From CAZGLR01 sp964526635 (lineage in GTDB: Bacteria; Zixibacteria; MSB-5A5; GN15; JAAZOE01): 9,556 nt of DNA. Both the position numbers and the translations under genes were made by a program. The notes below the pieces were generated by a model. That model was not told the origin of the DNA, did no database searches, and saw nothing but the letters and a program-made list of their open reading frames with translations. The stretch spans positions 1-9,556 of the forward strand of contig CAZGLR010000124.1 of assembly GCA_964526635.1 (NCBI GenBank), given 5' to 3'. Positions 1 to 5,702 of the stretch are shown here, in pieces. Each line of letters starts with the position of its first letter. The stretch's first letter is position 1.

Positions 1-311
1 GGCCGAAAGACACGCTGCTTGAAAAACCAATTTACACAACTATTGACATGAGCTCTTCCCTGCAGCCGGGTGTCATGAATATCTTCAATGTCTAAAACTT
101 CTTTGCAGACATCGACAAAGCCACTTCGGATGCGATACGCGCTCGCTCGAAGCACATCAATGACTTCGGCCTGGGGTGGAGGATTGAAGTAGTTTTTCCA
201 CACGCCGATCGCAATGCCAATCAATAACGCCAGACTCAGCGCAGCCGTGGTTATGGTAGCTATGTTTGACCAGATACTGGTCCTGATATTTCTATCATTA
301 CCGTCCCTCAT
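1..311 (-). CDS. Membrane-anchored protein of unknown function (N-terminal part)
   Basis: The reading frame is open from an ATG at 311 to the left edge of the window, giving about 103 residues with no stop, so the C-terminal part lies outside. The protein begins with a short polar stretch (MRDGNDRNIRTS). One hydrophobic helix follows at roughly residues 13-38 (rich in I, T, A, L, containing ALSLALLIGIAIGVW). After a proline-rich turn (FNPPPQ) comes a soluble segment with basic and acidic residues and two cysteines. This fits a single-pass membrane protein with an N-in anchor. An in-frame ATG also exists at 320, but AAAGGA upstream of 311 at ribosome-binding distance favours the start at 311. 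It is divergent from the DUF418 gene. I do not recognise the family. Confidence 0.55.
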   Translation of the reverse strand, partial: MRDGNDRNIRTSIWSNIATITTAALSLALLIGIAIGVWKNYFNPPPQAEVIDVLRASAYRIRSGFVDVCKEVLDIEDIHDTRLQGRAHVNSCVNWFFKQRVFR

Positions 312-344
312 GACAACCATCCTTTATTAATGGTATATTCCCAT

Positions 345-374
345 ATTAAATTGTGATGACTAAAAATGTGTAAA
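345..374 (-). promoter_or_regulatory. Possible promoter for the leftmost membrane protein gene
   Basis: On the minus strand TTTACA (374-369) and TTTAAT (350-345) are separated by 18 bp and precede the start codon at 311 by about 35 bases. Each hexamer matches the sigma70 consensus in 5 of 6 positions. The surrounding divergent intergenic region is generally AT-rich, so chance matches are easy and this call is weak. Confidence 0.3.
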
Positions 375-502
375 CCTTCCCACTTAATAGTCCAGTAGCC
401 AGCCCAAAAAATACAACTTGCTAAACTTTTTTTGATGCTTATCGTAGTCAAAATTGAACGCGTGAATTTCAATTTCCTTCTCAGGCAGGGAGAATTAATA
501 CC

Positions 503-1846
503 ATGGACCCACACGAACACCCGACTGGTGGGCAGACTATACCTCAAAGCGAACCGCCGCGACTCAAACCGGTAACCGAAACCCAGCGCATCGACCTGGT
601 CGATACCCTCCGGGGCTTCGCGCTGCTGGGTATTCTGGTGATGAACATCACTTTGTTTTCCATGCCGATGGAGACGATGTTCAACCCGATGCTCCTGGGC
701 GATTTCACCGGCATCAATCAGACCACATGGCTGGTTAAGTTCTTCGTTTTCTCAACCAAAATGATGGCGATCTTCTCGATGCTTTTTGGCGCCGGGATTG
801 TTCTCATGCACAACCGTGCGGTGGAATTGGGCAAGACATCATTCGCCGGAATCTGGTACAAACGGATTTTCTGGCTCTGGATCGCGGGATTGATCCATGC
901 CCTGTTTATCTGGGAGGGTGATATTCTCTTCACCTATGCTATCTGTGGTATCTTTCTTTATCCCGTCCGAAAATTGCGTCCCGGCTGGCTGTTAGTTCTC
1001 GGTGCTGTGGTCCTTCTCATCGGTATCGGAATTTCCTATGGATCAGGGTTAATGTTCAAGTATATGGAGGAATCCTATGCCGCGGTGCAGGCCGCCGAGG
1101 AAACCGGTGAAGAACCGACCGAGATGCAAATCACCATGGCCCAGGCCTGGGAAGAAGCCAGGGTCGGTTTTGAACCATCGGAAGAACAGTTAGCGGAAAT
1201 TGTCGAAAAACGGCGCGGGTCCTATGGCGAGATGTTTCAATTTTTCTGGCTGCGAAGTCTCGCACAAATAACCCAGGGCGCTATCTTCTTCCTGTTCTGG
1301 CGCGCCCTCGGCCTCATGCTGATCGGTATGGCTCTGATGAAGCTCGGCATGTTCAGCGGATCATGGTCGTTTCGGACGTATGCGATTTTGATTATCATCG
1401 GCTACGGCATCGCCATGCCGATCTCGGCCTATGGCGGCGGGCAGTTAATCGCCCATGAATTTTCGATCGGATACTACTTTGCCGATGGCATGTTTTATGA
1501 CTACTTCCCCAGTATCTTCGTCAGTCTGGCCCATGTCAGCCTGATTGTCATTATATATCGCCTTGGCTGGCTGCACTGGTTGATGAAACGCATGTCCGCG
1601 GTCGGACGGATGGCGTTTACCAATTATCTCATGCAGTCGATCATGCTCACAACAGTCTTCTATGGCTTCGGCCTGGGGTTATATGGCAGATTCGAGCGCT
1701 TCGAATTACTTGCTTTCGTACTGGCAGTATGGATTATCGAAATTGCCTGGTCGCAGCCGTGGCTGGCGAAATTCAAATTCGGGCCGTTTGAATGGCTCTG
1801 GCGGAGCCTGACCTATGGCAAACCGCAGCCGATGAAGCGGGGATAA
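503..1846 (+). CDS. DUF418 / YeiB-type multi-pass membrane protein
   Basis: This 447-residue integral membrane protein matches the DUF418 family (E. coli YeiB is a relative). After a polar N-terminus of about 30 residues it shows RIDLVDTLRGFALLGIL, the arginine-aspartate-RGFALLGI signature of this family and of related membrane acyltransferase-like proteins. Further family features are FSMLFGAG near residue 93, HALFIWEGDILFTYA near 132-146, and the DUF418 C-terminal block GRMAFTNYLMQS (about 367-378), ending in FGPFEWLWRSLTYG. About nine or ten hydrophobic helices are visible. A charged soluble loop of about 60 residues (about 190-250, rich in Glu) splits the helices into two groups. AGGGAGA at 487-493 lies 9 bases before the ATG. 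Biochemical function is not established for the family; a role in transport or envelope modification is a guess. Its stop codon is immediately followed by the convergent accessory operon. Confidence 0.9.
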   Translation: MDPHEHPTGGQTIPQSEPPRLKPVTETQRIDLVDTLRGFALLGILVMNITLFSMPMETMFNPMLLGDFTGINQTTWLVKFFVFSTKMMAIFSMLFGAGIVLMHNRAVELGKTSFAGIWYKRIFWLWIAGLIHALFIWEGDILFTYAICGIFLYPVRKLRPGWLLVLGAVVLLIGIGISYGSGLMFKYMEESYAAVQAAEETGEEPTEMQITMAQAWEEARVGFEPSEEQLAEIVEKRRGSYGEMFQFFWLRSLAQITQGAIFFLFWRALGLMLIGMALMKLGMFSGSWSFRTYAILIIIGYGIAMPISAYGGGQLIAHEFSIGYYFADGMFYDYFPSIFVSLAHVSLIVIIYRLGWLHWLMKRMSAVGRMAFTNYLMQSIMLTTVFYGFGLGLYGRFERFELLAFVLAVWIIEIAWSQPWLAKFKFGPFEWLWRSLTYGKPQPMKRG

Positions 1847-2746
1847 TTACTTAATGTATTGATTGATTCTCGATGAATTCATGATCCTCTTTTCTAATAG
1901 TTCGTATTTGTCATTTGTTGAATCAATAAATATTTCTTTTACAATTTCTGTAACTATTTCAGTAAACTTGTGCCGATTACTGTTTTGTTTCTCTAAATGT
2001 TCCTTACTTATTTCTTCCAAGGATCTGTTGCTAATGCGATAATCAGGATTCTCTTTTTTCTTATCTTTGACTAATTTTTTTATCTTTTTAAGAGAAATCC
2101 GCGGTGCCCAAGAACAAAGGTTATATACTTGCTCATCGATGATCTCACTAAATTTTTCTTCGGTCACGAAATCTGGAGCCCAATCTTGTGTACCAACGCG
2201 CGAATAGTGCGTACCCACTTGCCAACCTAATTTGGCTTGGAAAATTGGTTCCAAATGGGCAAACCTAGTATTTACACACTTATCATAATGTTCATTTGCC
2301 TTTATTGATATTGATAAATTTAAAAATGCGACATAGTCAGAATTTAGGTTAATAACAGGATCTCTTCTAAGAAAGAAATATCCCGGTATATTATTGTTAT
2401 ATAGTTTTACCAAGAAATCTTTCAATTTACTCATTTCTTCTTCGGCGCAAATATTTAGTTCAGCTTCTAATGAAGAACCATGTTGATATTCTTTTAATTG
2501 GCGACGAAGGAGTGTATCAATAGACCTTACTGCCGCGAGAGTAATATAGGGTGACTTACATCTATTCTCCCTTCTAATCAAATCACATGATTGAGTAAGT
2601 ACTATAAAATATTTATAATCAGGGTGCGTAGCATAATGTTTATGGTATGAATATAATATATCATATAATTCGTTTTTTCTTTCAAGTATATCTCCTTGCA
2701 TAAGATCTTTGGTGTTGTCCAACTCTTGATATGTAAAATGCATCAT
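1847..2746 (-). CDS. Unrecognised 299-aa protein with QGDIL and LTQSCDL motifs (third gene of operon)
   Basis: This 299-residue cytosolic-looking protein has no signal peptide or membrane helix. Its N-terminal third carries LMQGDIL (15-21), HPDYKYF (41-47) and VLTQSCDLIRR (49-59), a Cys-containing motif I recall only from uncharacterised proteins of mobile or accessory loci. A later block, VGTHYSRVGTQDWAP in the second half, also looks like a conserved core. The C-terminal third is strongly basic and helical (KKIKKLVKDKKKENP and onward). I cannot assign a function. The single conserved cysteine in SCDL could be catalytic or metal-binding, but that is inference. Its start lies 8 bases after the stop of the 74-aa gene and has no clear ribosome-binding site, which suggests translation by reinitiation and a fixed ratio to the upstream partner. 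It is AT-rich compared with the flanking genes, as expected for acquired DNA. Confidence 0.75.
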   Translation of the reverse strand: MMHFTYQELDNTKDLMQGDILERKNELYDILYSYHKHYATHPDYKYFIVLTQSCDLIRRENRCKSPYITLAAVRSIDTLLRRQLKEYQHGSSLEAELNICAEEEMSKLKDFLVKLYNNNIPGYFFLRRDPVINLNSDYVAFLNLSISIKANEHYDKCVNTRFAHLEPIFQAKLGWQVGTHYSRVGTQDWAPDFVTEEKFSEIIDEQVYNLCSWAPRISLKKIKKLVKDKKKENPDYRISNRSLEEISKEHLEKQNSNRHKFTEIVTEIVKEIFIDSTNDKYELLEKRIMNSSRINQYIK

Positions 2747-2754
2747 TCAATTTA

Positions 2755-2979
2755 CTATTTAATATCTTTAAATAGATGGGTTAAGTGTTTATTTTTTGCG
2801 ATTCTTTCTTGTTCTTTAATATTAACTCTTACTACTTTGACTTTTGAAGATCGAATAGAGTCATCATCTGAAGAAGTTTGATCATCATTAAGATAAGATT
2901 CTCCAAAATCAACACCCTTTTTTCTTTTCTGAAAATCATCTATGGCAACGGATGTAGTGTTTTCTTCATTGTATGTCAT
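2755..2979 (-). CDS. Small charged protein, second gene of the accessory operon
   Basis: This is a 74-residue protein. The frame is open from an ATG at 2985, but GGAGG (2990-2986) touches that codon and lies 6 bases before the ATG at 2979, so 2979 is the likely start. The middle is very acidic and Ser-rich (DDQTSSDDDSIRSS). The C-terminal end is basic and probably helical (VNIKEQERIAKNKHLTHLF). It looks like a disordered linker attached to a short helix, as in small partner, adaptor or antitoxin-like proteins. No family was recognised. It overlaps the 3' end of the 210-aa gene by 14 bases and is followed after 8 bases by the 299-aa gene, so all three are probably translated from one mRNA. It is too small to be sure of by itself, but the strong ribosome-binding site and tight packing support it. 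Confidence 0.65.
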   Translation of the reverse strand: MTYNEENTTSVAIDDFQKRKKGVDFGESYLNDDQTSSDDDSIRSSKVKVVRVNIKEQERIAKNKHLTHLFKDIK

Positions 2980-3598
2980 ATCCATCCTCCAATTCTAACT
3001 CAAAAACCTCACCCATTATAGTCTTGCATTTGTTGATTAGTTCTCTGGGCTCCGTATTTAAAAAATCCTGTGCAGTTCTAGTGTTTTCAGTCTCTGCATG
3101 GTAATTGAATTTCAGTAATAGCGAATTCTCTTCGAGAATTTCACAACTCAGATTAAGAATGAATCCATTGCATCTAAAAGACCATTTCTGACTTCTATTA
3201 AGAAGACTTAGAGAACTATCGGAAAATTTTTCCTCGTAAGGATCCTTGAAAAGGCGTGCGATATCATCTCGACCATCGCTCTCTCGAAATCCATAATTAA
3301 TACCAGTAAACCGAATTGGGGTGTGTGGCAATACTTCTAACAATTTTCTTGCAACATTATGCATATTTTTCAATGACGCAATCCTTAATTCTTTCGGAGC
3401 AATGATAAGCTTATCATCTCTCGGAATTAGGATTATTTCATCGCCTATTATTCTAAATGGTAATCCAGGGTCCACGGGATATTCAAGATCAATGGTCTCC
3501 GCTTCGAAAATATTCTCATGTAACCAGTTCGGATTGAAAATGCCTGTGTTCCACTTACCAACTATGACAATTGTAAACTCATTTTTAACTGGTTTCAA
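2966..3598 (-). CDS. Unrecognised 210-aa protein, first gene of the accessory operon (TTG start)
   Basis: This 210-residue soluble protein begins FTIVIVGKWNTGIFNPNWLHENIF (residues 8 onward, read here in two parts: FTIVIVGKWNTGIF, then NPNWLHENIF). The VGKWN...NPNWL stretch looks like a conserved N-terminal motif. A beta-rich middle section (about 45-100) follows, then a second beta-rich part with SLLLKFNYHAE near 160-172 and an acidic helical tail. The latter part faintly recalls sporadically distributed proteins of the TIGR04255 type, but I do not claim membership. The start is TTG at 3598: AGAGGTG at 3609-3603 sits at correct distance and no suitable ATG lies nearby. A strong promoter lies about 100 bases upstream. 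It leads the three-gene AT-rich operon, so it may act with the 74-aa and 299-aa products. Function unknown. Confidence 0.75.
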   Translation of the reverse strand: MKPVKNEFTIVIVGKWNTGIFNPNWLHENIFEAETIDLEYPVDPGLPFRIIGDEIILIPRDDKLIIAPKELRIASLKNMHNVARKLLEVLPHTPIRFTGINYGFRESDGRDDIARLFKDPYEEKFSDSSLSLLNRSQKWSFRCNGFILNLSCEILEENSLLLKFNYHAETENTRTAQDFLNTEPRELINKCKTIMGEVFELELEDGYDIQ

Positions 3599-3701
3599 CT
3601 TTCACCTCTGAAAAAGGTCTTTTACCCTATTTCGGAAATCTGCCTGTATCTAATTAGGGCACAATTTAAAAACCTTCGGTCTTGTAGTAATTTCGATAGA
3701 G

Positions 3702-3729
3702 ATAATACGTATTTTTCTCTGATTGTCAA
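3702..3729 (-). promoter_or_regulatory. Strong sigma70-type promoter of the three-gene operon
   Basis: On the minus strand a perfect TTGACA (3729-3724) and TATTAT (3707-3702, 5 of 6 matches) are separated by 16 bp. Transcription would begin near 3695 and leave a leader of about 97 bases before the TTG start at 3598. No long hairpin is obvious in that leader. Confidence 0.7.
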
Positions 3730-3799
3730 TATTAAACTAATCCATTGTTTTCGATTTGGTATTGTCTAGGTAGTGATACATTCGAGAAGAGGAAATGGA

Positions 3800-4225
3800 C
3801 TATTGCTGCCATTGCAGCGGGCTGATATAGGGTTCGCTGAATTCATGGCGCCAGCTCAAGGGATAGGCGTGGGGTATCGCGCGCCATTGATACTGCCATC
3901 CCTCAGTATAATAATACATATCGTGCCAGCGGCGAACATGACGATATTCATCCTCGAGTGACGCCAGCATAAGCTGGTATGCAATTGACTCGGTAAACAC
4001 CTGATCAGGATAATTCAAAAGTGACATACTGGGATAGAAATCCAGCAGCCGCGCTGGAAAATGCTGCCACCACGATGGATACTCGAGTTGAATCGTCCGG
4101 ATAAAACATCCGGTCAGGTCAGACGAAAACGAAGTATCGATCGCGCCCGTCGGCGATACTATCAGGCCAGCCAGTAAAATGACCATGACAGTGCTATAGA
4201 GAGAGGCGGTGATACGCGTATTCAT
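3800..4225 (-). CDS. Small exported protein of unknown function
   Basis: This 141-residue protein starts with a typical Sec signal peptide: MNTRIT, then a hydrophobic core around residues 9-24 (VMVILLAGLIV) and a probable cleavage site after PTGA (residue 28). The mature part of about 113 residues is unusually rich in Trp, Tyr and His (PSWWQHFPARLL, RRWHDMYYYTEGWQYQW) and contains one cysteine. It should be periplasmic or outside the cell. The frame opens at 4249, but GGGGGA just upstream of the ATG at 4225 and the signal peptide register favour 4225. It has its own promoter at 4289-4316. Base composition matches the surrounding chromosome rather than the adjacent AT-rich operon. I do not recognise the family, and no enzyme motif is visible. 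Confidence 0.65.
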   Translation of the reverse strand: MNTRITASLYSTVMVILLAGLIVSPTGAIDTSFSSDLTGCFIRTIQLEYPSWWQHFPARLLDFYPSMSLLNYPDQVFTESIAYQLMLASLEDEYRHVRRWHDMYYYTEGWQYQWRAIPHAYPLSWRHEFSEPYISPLQWQQ

Positions 4226-4288
4226 ACCATCCCCCGCGATTGATTTCATGAGAGTGTAAAAAAGCCGGTCCCGACGTGAGCTATTTAT

Positions 4289-4316
4289 AATATAACATGG
4301 GGTGCCGTTTTGTCAA
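4289..4316 (-). promoter_or_regulatory. Sigma70-type promoter of the small exported protein gene
   Basis: On the minus strand perfect TTGACA (4316-4311) and TATATT (4294-4289) are separated by 16 bp. The predicted start of transcription near 4282 leaves a leader of about 57 bases before the ATG at 4225. The -35 box lies only a few bases beyond the stop of the dehydrogenase gene, so the exported protein can be transcribed separately from it. Confidence 0.65.
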
Positions 4317-4322
4317 CGGATC

Positions 4323-5309
4323 TTAATACCCGCGATCGAGATGCACCCGGCTTGATGGCTGCCCGCCATCGGCCAGGATGTTTACCACTTCGGCCAGATG
4401 GTCGATGCGTAGCGCTTCGGTACGATCGGAATGTCCGCCCAGATGCGGGGTCATGACCATGTTTTTACATTTGTGGAAAGGGAAATTACCCGGCGGGGTA
4501 TGGCGCCGTTCGCTTTCGTCTTTCGGATAGCAGTACCAGACATCTGATCCGGCGTACAGGCGGCCGGAGGCGAGTTCATCGTAAAGGGCTTTTTCCTCGA
4601 TTATGAAACCGCGTGCGATATTCACAATAATACTATTGTCGGCCAGCAGACCCAGTTCGGAGCGGCCCAGAAGATTGTCGGTTTCCGATGTCCAGGGAAG
4701 GGCAATGATGACAGCGTTGGCTGAGGGCAACAGTTTCTGAAGCCGACTGACTGGCTCTATCCGGATGTCATCGTCGATGACTGCCCGGCCGCTGCGATTG
4801 AGCGCGATAACATCCATATCAAAGGCCCGGCACATCCGTGAGATGCGCCGTCCAATAGCGCCATAGCCAAGTATTAAGGCTGTCTTTCCGGCCAGAAGCT
4901 GGGGCGATCCCGGCACGCTGCCGTCGAGATCATAGCGCAGCCGCCAGTCATGATTGCGCAGTGAGGAGTCGATTGTCAGCAGCCGCTTGGCCGCCGCCAG
5001 AAGCAGGGTTATGGCCATCTCAGCGGCCGGGCCGGCATTGTGATGGATATTGTAAATTTTGATATCGGGATAATTCAGCATCAAATCACGGGTTTTTTTC
5101 GGCAGACCGGCCCAGGGTATAATCAGGCTTTCAAGATTCGGACTGACCCTTAAGGCAGCCTCGTCTGGTACTCCGGCAATCAGGGCGCGGAATTCGGCAT
5201 GGTCGGGCAGATCGCCGTGGGTAAGGTCGATGGAATCATCGAGCTTGGCGCGAAATCGTTTAAGCCAGGTATCATCGAAACCCTGTAGCATGTGAACTGA
5301 AAACGGCAT
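4323..5309 (-). CDS. D-isomer-specific 2-hydroxyacid dehydrogenase family protein
   Basis: This 328-residue cytosolic oxidoreductase should interconvert a D-2-hydroxyacid and a 2-oxoacid. The usual order is visible: a catalytic/substrate domain at about 1-95, then a Rossmann domain with GYGAIGRR (148-155), the family block NIARGFIIEEKAL with catalytic Arg233, and TPHLGG with catalytic His289. The residues ending the second Rossmann strand are N171-R172-S173 instead of an acidic residue, which favours NADP(H) over NAD(H). The position normally occupied by the third catalytic residue, Glu just before a proline, reads DVWYCYP here, placing Tyr261 where Glu is expected by alignment with SerA. I believe a subfamily with DVWYxYP exists, so this may be a normal variant. 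The substrate cannot be named. No clear ribosome-binding site precedes the ATG at 5309; the next in-frame Met (residue 7) has none either. Confidence 0.88.
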   Translation of the reverse strand: MPFSVHMLQGFDDTWLKRFRAKLDDSIDLTHGDLPDHAEFRALIAGVPDEAALRVSPNLESLIIPWAGLPKKTRDLMLNYPDIKIYNIHHNAGPAAEMAITLLLAAAKRLLTIDSSLRNHDWRLRYDLDGSVPGSPQLLAGKTALILGYGAIGRRISRMCRAFDMDVIALNRSGRAVIDDDIRIEPVSRLQKLLPSANAVIIALPWTSETDNLLGRSELGLLADNSIIVNIARGFIIEEKALYDELASGRLYAGSDVWYCYPKDESERRHTPPGNFPFHKCKNMVMTPHLGGHSDRTEALRIDHLAEVVNILADGGQPSSRVHLDRGY

Positions 5310-5391
5310 AAATCAGAATACTTTGCCGTGTCATATAATTCAAGCCCGACAACGATATATTTTTAGGGGATTGGCGGTAGGTGCGCTTTGA

Positions 5392-5562
5392 ATGGCACTG
5401 CTGATAGTTTGTTCATCGGCGGGGCGGGCCGGAGCCATTGTGCGGCCATGTAAAAAGTCCCTGAAGGGGCTGGACAATCTTTCCCGAAATTGTTATTTTT
5501 CGGGCAGAGACGGAAGAGCACGATCTTCGTGTTTGAAGAGTGAAAATCAGAGCACGAACTGA
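5392..5562 (+). CDS. Possible 56-codon ORF upstream of a terminator
   Basis: An ATG at 5392, preceded at 8 bases by AGGTG, opens a frame of 56 codons that ends with TGA at 5560-5562, only 7 bases before the intrinsic terminator. The product would begin with a weakly hydrophobic stretch (MALLIVCSSAGRAGAIV) and then be basic, with four cysteines (residues 7, 20, 34, 47). No family is recognised. The same interval can fold into several hairpins, so it may be non-coding, and two minus-strand frames are open here too. The placement before a terminator is the only positive argument. Confidence 0.2.
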   Translation: MALLIVCSSAGRAGAIVRPCKKSLKGLDNLSRNCYFSGRDGRARSSCLKSENQSTN

Positions 5563-5600
5563 TACAAAGCCGGTGTGCAGAGGGCCACACCGGTTTTTTT
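5456..5600 (+). ncRNA. Candidate structured RNA: row of five hairpins
   Basis: Read on the plus strand, five local hairpins follow each other: AGTCCC/GGGGCT with a TGAA loop (5456-5471); CCCGAAA/TTTCGGG (5483-5504); AGCACGA/TCGTGTT with a 3-base loop (5517-5533); ATCAG/CTGAT (5546-5563); and the terminator stem (5570-5593). The motif AGCACGA occurs twice (5517 and 5551), so alternative pairing is possible. No known riboswitch, 6S, SRP, RNase P or tmRNA signature was recognised. No convincing plus-strand promoter was found upstream; a TATAAT at 5334-5339 lacks a good -35 box. Confidence 0.3.
5566..5600 (+). terminator. Strong intrinsic terminator
   Basis: CCGGTGTG (5570-5577) pairs perfectly with CACACCGG (5586-5593) around an 8-base loop and is followed directly by seven T residues (5594-5600). 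Flanking AAA before the stem can extend it by pairing with the T-run. It ends a plus-strand transcript coming from 5310-5565 and shields the transposase gene from read-through from the left. Confidence 0.85.
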
Positions 5601-5635
5601 GTCGAAATGTCCCAGTTGTTGGTAGAATAATTTTA

Positions 5636-5664
5636 TTGACATCCATTTATTAATATCCCATATT
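5636..5664 (+). promoter_or_regulatory. Transposase promoter
   Basis: Perfect TTGACA (5636-5641) and CATATT (5659-5664) are separated by 17 bp. Transcription would start near 5671. The -10 box overlaps the left arm of the inverted repeat at 5663-5699. Confidence 0.5.
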
Positions 5665-5699
5665 AGTCCCAGACAATGGTAGACACATTAAGGGACTAA
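5663..5699 (+). promoter_or_regulatory. Inverted repeat able to hide the transposase ribosome-binding site
   Basis: TTAGTCCC (5663-5670) is perfectly complementary to GGGACTAA (5692-5699) across a 21-base loop. The right arm contains most of the AAGGGA ribosome-binding site that lies 8-9 bases before the transposase ATG at 5703. A read-through transcript from outside would contain both arms and could hide the site. A transcript from the element's own promoter (predicted start near 5671) would lack the left arm and stay open. This is the logic known from IS10 and IS50; here it is inferred from sequence alone. Confidence 0.45.
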
Positions 5700-5702
5700 G
5701 CC

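Noticed and set aside
308..547. A minus-strand frame of 79 codons across the divergent intergenic region.
   Set aside because: It overlaps the start of the DUF418 gene and its promoter region and shows no protein-like motifs.
3773..3961. A plus-strand frame of 62 codons opposite the exported protein gene.
   Set aside because: It lacks a convincing ribosome-binding site and covers a minus-strand gene with signal peptide and promoter, so it is a shadow.
5511..5521. CGGAAGAGCAC resembles part of a common sequencing adapter.
   Set aside because: The match is only about 11 bases, the following bases differ, and it lies inside a self-consistent hairpin, so adapter contamination is not supported.
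5363..5646. Two overlapping minus-strand frames (75 and 77 codons) in the region before the transposase.
   Set aside because: They run through the hairpins and terminator, have no recognisable features, and one would start in the transposase promoter region.
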